This document shows, in pieces, positions 55,331 through 63,569 of a stretch of 64,000 nucleotides of DNA. The notes under the pieces are model-generated. The model saw only the letters and a list, made by a program, of their open reading frames with translations, was not told the origin of the DNA and did no database searches. The stretch is from contig NZ_JAGDYM010000013.1 in the NCBI RefSeq assembly GCF_017565745.1, forward strand, positions 1-64,000, read 5' to 3'. Position 1 is the first letter of the stretch, and each line of letters begins with the position of its first letter. A program made the translations under genes and the position numbers. Source of the DNA: Leucobacter weissii. Its GTDB lineage: Bacteria; Actinomycetota; Actinomycetes; Actinomycetales; Microbacteriaceae.

Positions 55331-58300
55331 TCACAGGCCGCGCGCCGGGCCGCTCTGCGGGGGCGTGTGGCGGTACCCGTAGTCGTAGCGGCTGGCGCGC
55401 TCCTGCGCCGCCCGTCGGGCTTCTTCGCGGGCGGCTTCGGCGGCTCGGGTCTGCCCGATCCGCGCGACCGCCTCGGCGGGCGTGAGCGAGCGCAGTAGCT
55501 CGGCCTCTGCGCGTGCGTACTTCGCCGTCTGAGCGGCGCTGGTGGCGCGCTGTGCGGGGTTGGTGCTCAGGTAGGCGTCGCGGTTGCGGAGGACGCGCTC
55601 TGCGCCGAAGACGCGACCGAACGCCGCCAAGCGTGCGGTCTGTGCCCGCTCGGGCCTGCTCAGGACTTCATCACGCGCCGCCCCGTGTGCTTGCTCTGCT
55701 TGGATCAGGCGCGGGTCGGTGTTGATCTTCGGGCGGGTGACTCGCTCTACCCAGGCATCGGGGCGTTCGTTCCACCTCGGCGGCTCGCCCCACTCGTTCG
55801 CCAACTGCTGGCGCACGTCATAGGTTCGCGCCTTGGCGCTATCCTGCTCGTCGCGGGCGCGCCGCCTACCGAACCACGACGCGGCCCGCATTTGCTCGCC
55901 TGCCATCTGCTCGGCGGCTTCGGCCTGCTGCCATTCGGCAAGTGCCGTCCTCGCCGCCGAGACGATGGGCGCAGTGACCTCGACGCGCACCTGCTCGGCG
56001 CGCGACCTCGCCTGCCGCTCAGTCTTGCTTGCCGCTTCGCGTATCGCTGTCTCGCGCTGGTTCAGGTCAGCAAGAGCAGCGCCGATCTGCTGCCAGCGTT
56101 CGGCCTGCGCCTCAGCAGTCACCGCCCGTTGCATGAGCGCGGCTATCTCGTCGCTCACGAACTGCGCCGGGCCGTGCTCGATGAGCCCGGCGACTTCCTC
56201 GGCCGCGCGACGGGTCGCGTCGGCAAGGCCACGGTCGGCCCGGTCGCGTTCCATCGCCGCCACGAACTGCACTCGCGCTTGATCCAAGTCCTCGGCCACG
56301 ACATGCAACAGATTCGACTCGCGGCCTCTCGTCATGCCGACATAGACGCTCGCGGCGCTGGTCGAGCCCGTGAGGATCGTGTGCGAGGCGGGCACGGTCG
56401 CGCCCTGCACCCCGTAAGAAGTCGCCGCGTACGACAGATGGGCGTGCTCGGCCACATACTCGGCAGGCAGGCGCACGGTGCGCGGTCGCTTCCGCCCGCT
56501 CCCTGCTTCCCTTGCGGTGACGGTGCCGTCGTCTGCGACATGCTGCACGATCCACTGCTGCCGGTTCGCCACCCCCAAGCGGGTGTTGTTCTTGCGGGTT
56601 TGGATCAGGTCGCCCGCGCCGATGGGGAGGCCATCGTTCCCGTAAGCAGTGCTGCGGTCGTCGACCTCGCCGCGTGCCACGCGCTTGTCGCGAATACTCG
56701 AGTTCACGGCGCGCGCCTCGTCGTTCGAGGTCCCCGTCACAGCTTCGTCGTTCTGCCGCTCCTGGGCGATGTGCTCTCTCAACTCATCGCCGCCCGTATG
56801 GAGGCGCACAAGCCCAAGTTCTGCGAGCTGGTCGAAGACCGCGCCGGGATTCCTGCCGTCGCGCATCTGCAACGTGACCTCGGCATAGGCGGGATCGGCG
56901 AAACGGTGAACTTCGGCCATGTCGAACGTGCGCCCTCTGAGCTGCGCGGCCATGTCGAGCACCCCGCCGCGCCCGACGGCTGCGAGCTGCGCACGATCCC
57001 CAACCAGCGCGACCGTCGCACCTGCCTCGGCGCAGACGGTCAGCAGGGCGATTGCGGTGTCTTGGTCGAGCATCCCCGCCTCGTCAACGATGACCCGCTC
57101 GCCGTGTGCGAGCCGCGCGCTTTCGGATGGGCCGCGATAGGCGTTGCCGGTCTCGGGGTCAGTGTCGCCCGGCGCGAGGCGCGACCATACGCCGTCACGA
57201 TTCCACCGCCACCCGTGCGCATGCACGAGCGCCGCAACGCTCGCAGTCGGCACCCCGAGTTCGTCGCGCGCCACCAGTGCGGCACGCTTCGTCGGCGCAA
57301 CCACCCGCGACGGCCTACCCTGCTCGGCCGCGACTTCGATTACAACGCCGAGCATCGTTGTCTTCCCTGCGCCCGCTGCTCCCTCAACGATCACCAACGG
57401 GTCGGCGGATGCGACGGCAGCGGCGGCGCGCTCCTGCCCCGCATCAAGACCCCGCGCCTCGGCCGCTGCGCGCACGTCAGCGGGTTTCGGCTCGCGGTCT
57501 GGCACTCGTGCGGCGATCAGGTCGCGCAGTTCCGTCTCGGCCTGCACCACGCGCAGGCTCGTGAGGTGCGCCACATGCTCCGGCGTCGGCGCACCTGGCG
57601 CGAGTACCGAGAAGCAGTCTTCGAGCGCGAGGCGTGTTGCAGCGGTGATGAGGTCGCGCAACTCTTGGCTGGTTGCGCGCACCCCGGCCTCGGTGATGAT
57701 CTGGGTTGCATGCTCCTGCACCGTATGGCGATTCCACGCCGATGCGCCAGCCGCGCAACGATCCAAGGCGCGCGAGGCGATCCGCTGCACCGATAGCTCG
57801 TCCGGCGACGCCGGCACAGGGCGTGCAGGCCGGCGCAGCGTTGCGGGGTCGTAGCCGGCTTCTCGGAGTTCGGTCAGCCAGGCTTCCTCTTCCCTGAGCG
57901 TGGTCGGCTTCTTCGCGGGCCGTTCGTGCGCCCATGCCTGCGCCGTGAGCCGCGAGAATACGACCGGCCCCATCGTCTCACCAGGGTGCGCCGCGTTCCA
58001 TTCGGCTTCGAGCCGGTTCAGGTTCCGATGCACCTGCTCACCCCGCTTGCTCATCAAGGCGTTGAACGGCTCCAACTCGACTACCTCGCCGGTAACGGGG
58101 TCGAGCGTGAGGCCGTGACGATCCAGCACCTCAGCAAGCTCCGGGTGCGCGGCGATGACCGCCGTGCCGAGAGCACGGATCGCGCCTTGCTGCTTGATGA
58201 GCGCCCCGGTATCGAGTGCGCGCCACTTCCCGACAGCCCACACCCTGGTGCCGATCTGCATGTGAATGTGCCGGTGCGGGTCACCAGCGCGCGACGTGCG

Positions 58301-58780
58301 GTGCGTAATCCCGACGACCTGCATGTACTCGACCGGCACGACCTCTTGCTTGCCGCGCCCGCCGACGCGAGTCACGGAGTGCTGGCCGAGCCACCGCTGA
58401 ATCTCCGCCAGCGCGTCCTGCTGCGCACGATCCAACGCCTCAGACACGTCAGGGTGGAGGGCTGCTGCGATAGAGAGTGACTTCGGGCCGTTGATCGTCA
58501 TTTCACCAAACCGCGCCGAACCCTGACGATCAGGGCCAGCCGCGCGGGGTCGCCCCATCCGCTCGCCCGTGTCGGGGTTGATCCAATCCACCCACCCGTT
58601 GTACTCCTCGCTACTCAGGTCACGGGCACTGACCGTCTCGCCTGTGGCGTCGAGCACCGCGTACTGGATGCCGCTGGTGCCGTCGCTGCGGTAGTAGTCG
58701 TCAGCACGCAGGCGGTCGGCCTCGACATAGCGCAGCGCATCAGCCCCGGTTCCCCGGAAGAAGACCACACCGCCATGCAT
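55331..58780 (-). CDS. MobF-family relaxase with helicase domain (element copy)
   Basis: A 1149-residue relaxase-helicase, distinct from the one at 20111. The metal-binding histidines are HRHIH at residues 169-173 (after AGDPH). The helicase half has Walker A VEGAAGAGKTTMLG, Walker B RVIVDEAGMLD, and the UvrD-like end LSYAATSYGVQGATV. The C-terminal 250 residues are charged and coiled-coil-like. ATG 58780 is chosen since AGGAGG sits nine bases before it; GTG 58789 touches the Shine-Dalgarno. The two relaxases share layout but little sequence in their starts, so they come from different mobile lineages. It would nick the element's oriT for mobilisation. Confidence 0.92.
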   Translation of the reverse strand: MHGGVVFFRGTGADALRYVEADRLRADDYYRSDGTSGIQYAVLDATGETVSARDLSSEEYNGWVDWINPDTGERMGRPRAAGPDRQGSARFGEMTINGPKSLSIAAALHPDVSEALDRAQQDALAEIQRWLGQHSVTRVGGRGKQEVVPVEYMQVVGITHRTSRAGDPHRHIHMQIGTRVWAVGKWRALDTGALIKQQGAIRALGTAVIAAHPELAEVLDRHGLTLDPVTGEVVELEPFNALMSKRGEQVHRNLNRLEAEWNAAHPGETMGPVVFSRLTAQAWAHERPAKKPTTLREEEAWLTELREAGYDPATLRRPARPVPASPDELSVQRIASRALDRCAAGASAWNRHTVQEHATQIITEAGVRATSQELRDLITAATRLALEDCFSVLAPGAPTPEHVAHLTSLRVVQAETELRDLIAARVPDREPKPADVRAAAEARGLDAGQERAAAAVASADPLVIVEGAAGAGKTTMLGVVIEVAAEQGRPSRVVAPTKRAALVARDELGVPTASVAALVHAHGWRWNRDGVWSRLAPGDTDPETGNAYRGPSESARLAHGERVIVDEAGMLDQDTAIALLTVCAEAGATVALVGDRAQLAAVGRGGVLDMAAQLRGRTFDMAEVHRFADPAYAEVTLQMRDGRNPGAVFDQLAELGLVRLHTGGDELREHIAQERQNDEAVTGTSNDEARAVNSSIRDKRVARGEVDDRSTAYGNDGLPIGAGDLIQTRKNNTRLGVANRQQWIVQHVADDGTVTAREAGSGRKRPRTVRLPAEYVAEHAHLSYAATSYGVQGATVPASHTILTGSTSAASVYVGMTRGRESNLLHVVAEDLDQARVQFVAAMERDRADRGLADATRRAAEEVAGLIEHGPAQFVSDEIAALMQRAVTAEAQAERWQQIGAALADLNQRETAIREAASKTERQARSRAEQVRVEVTAPIVSAARTALAEWQQAEAAEQMAGEQMRAASWFGRRRARDEQDSAKARTYDVRQQLANEWGEPPRWNERPDAWVERVTRPKINTDPRLIQAEQAHGAARDEVLSRPERAQTARLAAFGRVFGAERVLRNRDAYLSTNPAQRATSAAQTAKYARAEAELLRSLTPAEAVARIGQTRAAEAAREEARRAAQERASRYDYGYRHTPPQSGPARGL

Positions 58781-58798
58781 CGCGCTCACCCTCCTTAT

Positions 58799-58820
58799 GT
58801 TCCTAAACTAGCAACATATG
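58799..58820 (-). promoter_or_regulatory. Shared bipartite promoter motif (copy 2, upstream of the relaxase)
   Basis: Reading on the minus strand: CATATG (58820-58815), six bases, GTTTAGGAAC (58808-58799), just before AGGAGG and the relaxase start. Identical in sequence and spacing to the motif upstream of the excisionase-like gene (54012-54033). Confidence 0.6.
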
Positions 58821-58998
58821 TATCTACTACGGTAGTGTACGTTCATTCAGAAGTCAGCAGAGCGATCTTAGAATCGCACTGTGCGACACGGAAGGTTCGC
58901 GTAAGTCGGTGACGGCTTCTGAGCCGCGAGTGAACACTGCGTGAATGCAGCGCGGCGAGTAGCGCCAGTCCCGGATGGTGCCCCATTCTGAGTAAGAA

Positions 58999-60213
58999 AT
59001 GTTATCCGCAGAAGGTGGCCGTCGAACCGACTTTGGCGCGCCATTGCTGGTCCTTCTGGTGTTCTTGAGGTTAGGGTGCACGTCGTTCGGTGGCCCGGTC
59101 GCTCATCTTGGATATTTTCGAGCAGAGTTCGTCGAGCGACGCAGATGGCTGGGTGATCGCGCGTATGCGGATCTTGTCGCATTGTGCCAGTTTCTTCCCG
59201 GCCCGGCATCAAGCCAGGTCGGCATGGCGATCGGTTTGCAGAGAGCTGGAATACTCGGTCTTGTCGCGGCATGGCTCGGGTTCACACTGCCATCTGCGGT
59301 ATTGCTGTTCGGGTTCGCGCTCGGCGTATCGACCCTTGGCGACGTATCGCAGGCTGGATGGGTGCTGGGCCTGAAGGCTGCGGCGGTCGCGGTCGTGGGT
59401 CATGCTGTGCTCGGGATGGCAAAGTCACTCACGCCTGATGCGCGACGAGCGACGATTGCTGTCGGGGTGCTCACTGTCGTGCTGCTCGTACCCGGCCCGC
59501 TGACGATGTTCGGCGCGATGGCCTTGGCCGGGATCGCGGGGTTCTTCGTCTGTCGATCCCCGAGCACGACCGAGAACGATGAACCGCGTTTCCGGGTGCG
59601 CCTGCGGCCCGCAGTCGGATGGTTGAGCCTGGCTGTGTTCGTCATGCTGCTCGCAGGGTTGCCGATTTTTGCTGTGTTCACCGGCAACGCCACGGTAGGC
59701 CTGATTGACACCTTCTATCGTGCGGGGTCGTTCGTGTTCGGCGGCGGGCATGTCGTGCTCCCGCTTTTGCAGGCTGAGACAGTGCAGACTGGACTGGTGG
59801 AGCCGGGTGCGTTCCTCGCGGGGTATGGTGCCGCGCAGGCGGTGCCAGGGCCGCTGTTCACCTTCGCCGCGTTTCTCGGAGCGGTCACCACGGGCGGCCC
59901 GAGTGGGCTGCTCGGCGCATCCATTGCGCTGCTCGCGATCTTTCTGCCGTCTGCGCTGCTCGTGATGGGGGTGCTGCCCTTCTGGGAGCGGTTGCGTCGT
60001 GCGCCGAGAGTGCAGCGTGTGCTGACGGGCGTGAACTCCGGAGTCGTCGGGCTGCTCGCCGCCGCGCTGTACGACCCCGTATTCACCGCGGGTGTCACGA
60101 ACGCCGCATCACTCGTCGTCGCGGCACTCGCGTTTGTCGCACTCACGTCCTGGAAAACACCGGCATGGGCGGTAGTGCTCGGGGCCGCAGGAGCCGGGGC
60201 ATTGCTGCTCTGA
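58999..60213 (+). CDS. chrA: Chromate transporter (CHR family)
   Basis: A 404-residue chromate efflux protein made of two homologous halves. Each carries the family motif: GGPVAHLGYFRAEFV and later CQFLPGPASSQVGMAIG in the first, and FGGGHVVLPLL with GYGAAQAVPGPLFTFAAFLG in the second. About ten hydrophobic helices are expected. It is divergent from the relaxase, with an AT-rich region of 218 bases containing ACTACGGTAGT (58826-58836) between them. It exports chromate from the cytoplasm, known for the family. No separate chrB regulator is adjacent. Confidence 0.9.
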   Translation: MLSAEGGRRTDFGAPLLVLLVFLRLGCTSFGGPVAHLGYFRAEFVERRRWLGDRAYADLVALCQFLPGPASSQVGMAIGLQRAGILGLVAAWLGFTLPSAVLLFGFALGVSTLGDVSQAGWVLGLKAAAVAVVGHAVLGMAKSLTPDARRATIAVGVLTVVLLVPGPLTMFGAMALAGIAGFFVCRSPSTTENDEPRFRVRLRPAVGWLSLAVFVMLLAGLPIFAVFTGNATVGLIDTFYRAGSFVFGGGHVVLPLLQAETVQTGLVEPGAFLAGYGAAQAVPGPLFTFAAFLGAVTTGGPSGLLGASIALLAIFLPSALLVMGVLPFWERLRRAPRVQRVLTGVNSGVVGLLAAALYDPVFTAGVTNAASLVVAALAFVALTSWKTPAWAVVLGAAGAGALLL

Positions 60214-60285
60214 ACGCGCTACGCGGATACTCAGGCGAGGCTGGCCTGCAATGCGAGAAGCGTGCCTGCCTGGGAGGATTGAAGC

Positions 60286-62244
60286 ATGAGCCGTTTTTCA
60301 TCTCTGGTCAGGGCATATCCACTCGTGATCGCAACACTGTTGGTGGCTATGATCGGGTTGGTTCTTTTAGCGACTCCGGCCATTGAGTCGGCCAGCTGGA
60401 TTGTGGGTGCGTATGCGCTCGTGATTGCCGGGTGGGAGGCGGTCGGGATGATCCGGCAGCTCATCCGAGGGCACGCCGGGCTCGACATTCTTGCGGTGAC
60501 GGCAATCACCGCTGCAGTGCTCGTTGGGGAGCCGTGGGCGGCGCTCGTGGTGGTGCTGATGCTCACCGGCGGGGCGGCCCTCGAAGATTACGCTGAGAAC
60601 CGTTCGAAGCGGGAACTGACCGCGCTGCTGCGTAAGGCACCCCAGCAGGCCACGCGAATCCTCGCCCCAAGCGCACCCGGCGCGGACATGCACGGGCATA
60701 CTGCCGAGGTCACGACCGAGGACATACCGGTCGAAGAAGTCGAGGTGGGTGATCTGTTGTTGGTGCGGCCGGGTGCACTCGTGCCTGTGGACTCGATCCT
60801 CGTCTCCGAGCACGCCGTGTTCGATGAGTCGTCATTGACCGGTGAAAGTCTGCCCGTTGAGCGTGACGCGGGAGAGAAAGTGTCGAGCGGTGCGGTGAAT
60901 GGACAAGCCGCAGTCACCATGCGGGCTGCGGCTCCGGCCGCCGAGAGCGAGTATCAGCAGATTGTTCGGCTCGTCGAACAAGCCGCGGGGAGCAAAGCCA
61001 AAGTCGTGCGGCTCGCAGATCGGTACGCGGTGCCGTTCACAGTGCTCGCGCTCGTGATCGCCGGGATCGCGTGGGCGGTCAGTGGAGAGGCTGTCCGGTT
61101 TGCCGAGGTGCTGGTGGTGGCGACCCCATGCCCGCTGCTGATCGCCGCGCCGGTCGCGTTTCTCGGTGGCATGAGCCGTGCCGCGAGGTTCGGGCTGATC
61201 GTCAAGGGCGGCGGCACCCTCGAACAGCTTTCACGAGCCCGCTCGGCGGCATTCGATAAGACCGGCACCATCACTACCGGCAAGCCAGTGCTCGAACGCC
61301 TTCTGCCCGCCGACCGCGCCAGCGAAGACGAGCTGCTGCGTTTCGCAGCCTCAGCGGAGGTGTACTCCTCTCACGTGCTTGCGGACTCCGTCGTGCAGGC
61401 CGCGAAACAGCACGGCTTGTCGCTCGTCGAAGCCGAACATGCCGAGGAGATCGCGACAAACGGAGTCGCGGCTGTGTTCCGCACTCCTGACGCACCTGAG
61501 GCAGTGACGGTTCGTGTCGGCAAGCCCTCCTGGGTGCGCCACTCCGCGCCGGACCTCGTGCTGGCAGACCTTGCTCCAGGGGAACTCGCAATCTACGTCT
61601 CAGTCGATGGCCGTTTCGCCGGAGCCATCGTCATGCGCGACCAAGTGCGCGAAGAAGCAGCCCAGGCTCTCCGTCAGCTGAGCGCACTCGGTATCGAGCG
61701 TACGCTCATGGTCACCGGAGACGTTGCAGCCACCGCCGAACCCATCGCGCGGCGCCTTGGAATCAGCGAGGTGCACGCGGAGTGCCGCCCCGGCGACAAA
61801 GTTCGCATTGTCAGTAGCGTGCAGCCCCGCCCGCTCATCATGGTCGGTGACGGCCTCAACGATGCCCCGGTGCTCGCTGCTGCGGATATTGGCTTCGCAA
61901 TGGGGGCGCGCGGTGCAACCGCAGCATCGGAGTCTGCGGACATCGTGAACCGCTACGACACGCTCTCGGCCCTGCCGCGCGCGGTGAGCATCGGCAAGGA
62001 CACCGTGCGGATCGCACTGCAAAGCATCTGGCTCGGCATCATCATCAGCGTCGGCCTCATGCTCATCGCCGCCTTCGGGTTCCTCCCAGCACTCCTCGGC
62101 GCGTGGCTGCAAGAAGTCGTTGACCTGGTGGCCATCCTCGGCGCACTCCGTGCAGTCGGCCCACGATCTGAGCGAATCACACGATCATCACCAGTCGCAT
62201 CGACGGAACAACTTCACTTCAGCACGACCCAAGACAGGAAATGA
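60286..62244 (+). CDS. P1B-type metal ATPase with TPC and QExxD motifs (P1B-5-like)
   Basis: A 652-residue heavy-metal P-type ATPase lacking N-terminal metal-binding domains. The actuator motif is LTGESLPV, the phosphorylation motif DKTGTIT has Asp324, and the hinge is VGDGLNDAPVL. In the membrane, the fourth-helix motif reads TPCP at about 280-283 and the sixth helix contains QEVVD at 609-613. TPC together with QExxD defines the P1B-5 group, linked to nickel and iron export; this is known for the family and inferred here. The usual HP dipeptide of the nucleotide domain reads SH. It overlaps the VIT gene, suggesting joint handling of Fe or Ni. Confidence 0.88.
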   Translation: MSRFSSLVRAYPLVIATLLVAMIGLVLLATPAIESASWIVGAYALVIAGWEAVGMIRQLIRGHAGLDILAVTAITAAVLVGEPWAALVVVLMLTGGAALEDYAENRSKRELTALLRKAPQQATRILAPSAPGADMHGHTAEVTTEDIPVEEVEVGDLLLVRPGALVPVDSILVSEHAVFDESSLTGESLPVERDAGEKVSSGAVNGQAAVTMRAAAPAAESEYQQIVRLVEQAAGSKAKVVRLADRYAVPFTVLALVIAGIAWAVSGEAVRFAEVLVVATPCPLLIAAPVAFLGGMSRAARFGLIVKGGGTLEQLSRARSAAFDKTGTITTGKPVLERLLPADRASEDELLRFAASAEVYSSHVLADSVVQAAKQHGLSLVEAEHAEEIATNGVAAVFRTPDAPEAVTVRVGKPSWVRHSAPDLVLADLAPGELAIYVSVDGRFAGAIVMRDQVREEAAQALRQLSALGIERTLMVTGDVAATAEPIARRLGISEVHAECRPGDKVRIVSSVQPRPLIMVGDGLNDAPVLAAADIGFAMGARGATAASESADIVNRYDTLSALPRAVSIGKDTVRIALQSIWLGIIISVGLMLIAAFGFLPALLGAWLQEVVDLVAILGALRAVGPRSERITRSSPVASTEQLHFSTTQDRK

Positions 62245-62249
62245 ACAAT

Positions 62250-62978
62250 ATGGCATCCGACTCAAGCACCACGCCGCATCCCGGCGAAGCCCACCTGCAG
62301 AACGTGGGCCAACGTTTGAACTGGCTACGTGCAGGGGTGCTCGGCGCAAACGACGGCATCGTCTCTACCGCGGGTGTCGTCGTCGGTGTCGCTGCCGCTA
62401 CACCAAACAACGTACTGGCAATCGCGACGGCCGGTATCGCCGCCGTAGTTGCCGGGGCGTTCTCAATGGCTGGCGGAGAGTATGTTTCGGTGAGCACCCA
62501 ACGCGACACAGAGAAAGCGCTCATCGCAAAAGAACGGTGGGAGCTCGAAACCATGCCCGAGGAGGAGCTTGAAGAACTCACCGAGCTCTATCGACAGCGG
62601 GGCCTCTCAGATGACCTCGCACATCAGGTCGCGGTGCAGCTTACCGAGACGGACGCTCTCGCCGCTCACGCAGAGGTCGAACTCGGAATCGACCATGAAG
62701 AGTTCACAAGCCCGTGGGCAGCCGCCGTGTCATCGTTCATTGCGTTCGCCGTTGGAGCGCTGATCCCACTCATCATGATCTTGCTCCCCGTCGGCGGACA
62801 CCGAGTTTGGATCGCAGCCATCGCAGTTGTGATCGGCCTCTTCCTCACCGGTTGGATCAGCGCTGCGCTCGGTGGCGCGCCGCGCGGTCGCGCAATTCTC
62901 CGGAACGTGGTCATGGGCTCAGCGACCATGATCGCCACATACGCCATTGGGGCACTCTTTGGCGTGGCCATCGGATAG
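62250..62978 (+). CDS. VIT1/CCC1 family iron/manganese transporter
   Basis: A 242-residue membrane protein of the VIT1/CCC1 family. The first helices have LRAGVLGANDGIVSTAGVVVGVAA and the second block AGAFSMAGGEYVSVSTQRD, with the acidic cytoplasmic metal-binding helix EELEELTELYRQRG and later helices near the C-terminus. I prefer ATG 62250, nine bases after AGGAA; an ATG at 62241 overlaps the ATPase stop but leaves no spacing. Family members export Fe2+ or Mn2+ from the cytoplasm. The coupling to the ATPase suggests a two-step metal-detoxification unit. Confidence 0.88.
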   Translation: MASDSSTTPHPGEAHLQNVGQRLNWLRAGVLGANDGIVSTAGVVVGVAAATPNNVLAIATAGIAAVVAGAFSMAGGEYVSVSTQRDTEKALIAKERWELETMPEEELEELTELYRQRGLSDDLAHQVAVQLTETDALAAHAEVELGIDHEEFTSPWAAAVSSFIAFAVGALIPLIMILLPVGGHRVWIAAIAVVIGLFLTGWISAALGGAPRGRAILRNVVMGSATMIATYAIGALFGVAIG

Positions 62979-63006
62979 GCCGCTTCTCGTGATCCGGCCC
63001 GCTTTC

Positions 63007-63027
63007 ATGTGCTAACTCATGTGCTAC
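63007..63027. repeat. Right arm-type integrase site pair
   Basis: ATGTGCTAA (63007-63015) and ATGTGCTAC (63019-63027), 12 bp apart, mirroring the pair beside attL. In the excised circle the two pairs would flank the attP core, as expected of arm-binding sites for the integrase N-terminal domain. Confidence 0.6.
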
Positions 63028-63058
63028 CGACGCTGCTAGGTTGTGAATCGCGGTGCAG

Positions 63059-63067
63059 TTATCCACA
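63059..63067 (+). other. DnaA-box-like sequence in the right end of the element
   Basis: TTATCCACA at 63059-63067 matches the consensus DnaA box exactly. It lies between the arm sites and attR, within a region containing the inverted repeats GTGAATCG (63043-63050)/CGATTCAC (63109-63116) and CACGA-TT-TCGTG (63114-63125). A single box is weak evidence for replication. Confidence 0.35.
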
Positions 63068-63144
63068 GGTGGGCCTCGCAGAAACCGCGGAATCATGCGG
63101 CAGAACGCCGATTCACGATTTCGTGTGCGAGGGGGAACGGATCA

Positions 63145-63167
63145 GTTCAAGTCCCCCCTCGCGCACG
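63145..63167. repeat. Attachment site right (attR core), 23-bp direct repeat
   Basis: Exact copy of 51940-51962. It represents the original end of tRNA-Leu displaced by the insertion. It no longer belongs to a complete tRNA. Confidence 0.92.
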
Positions 63168-63179
63168 CGAATGAAATGG

Positions 63180-63220
63180 CCCCTGACCTGGGATTTTATA
63201 TCTCAGGTCAGGGGCCGTTC
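63180..63220 (+). terminator. Displaced tRNA-Leu terminator
   Basis: Just after attR, GGCCCCTGACCT (from 63178) and AGGTCAGGGGCC form a perfect 12-bp stem around an AT-rich loop, followed by GTT. The sequence beside attL (51971 onwards, TGGCCTCTGACCTGGGG...CCAGG) is a similar but poorer hairpin brought in by the element. The strong one is probably the native terminator of the tRNA, now 11 kb away. Confidence 0.6.
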
Positions 63221-63224
63221 CGCG

Positions 63225-63410
63225 TTGGAGCCTGAAGAAGCGGCGACCGACTCCTACGCCGTGCTGTATCTCGGAGCCGATGACGATCTGGGGCAAGCGG
63301 GCGCGGACGACGAATACCGGATGACCGCCGACACCGATGCGAGGGCCCGTGCGATTCATGAGGGCGACCTCGCCTGCTTCGATGACGGGGCGCCCTCCCC
63401 TGCGGAGTAG
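63225..63410 (+). CDS. Possible small acidic protein (61 residues)
   Basis: A frame opening at TTG 63225 encodes an acidic peptide with many Asp and Ala (LYLGADDDLGQAGADDEYRM), ending DDGAPSPAE. No ribosome-binding site is clear, and the start lies at the edge of the terminator stem. It may be a real small cytoplasmic protein or chance. I recognise no family. Confidence 0.3.
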   Translation: MEPEEAATDSYAVLYLGADDDLGQAGADDEYRMTADTDARARAIHEGDLACFDDGAPSPAE

Positions 63411-63569
63411 CGCCCGGCCGCCCCGGGAGCGGCCGGGTTGTCGAATCGCGCACGGATCCGGTAACACTCGGTAGCGGACTGTACGGGGTGGCGGCTTCAG
63501 CGTAGCGTGAAGGTGCGGCCGCCGACCGGCTTGCCGCAACGATCGCGCCACGGCGCGGGAGGGAACGTC

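Larger units (their letters stand above)
51940..63167. mobile_element. Integrative mobilizable element in tRNA-Leu(GAG) with metal-resistance cargo
   Basis: An 11.2-kb integrated element bounded by the 23-bp att repeats. Gene order from the left: tyrosine integrase, XRE regulator, excisionase-like protein, toxin/antitoxin-like pair, phosphatase-like protein, MobF relaxase, chromate transporter, P1B-5-like ATPase and VIT-family transporter. There is a relaxase but no type IV secretion or coupling protein, so it would need a helper for transfer. Tandem candidate arm sites occur near both ends, and the chromosomal tRNA terminator lies just beyond the right repeat. Confidence 0.88.

Noticed and set aside
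55685-57796. A 703-codon open frame on the plus strand opposite the element relaxase
   Set aside because: It is exactly antisense to a well-supported MobF gene, has skewed Arg/His-rich composition and no recognisable domain. Long antisense frames are common in GC-rich DNA.
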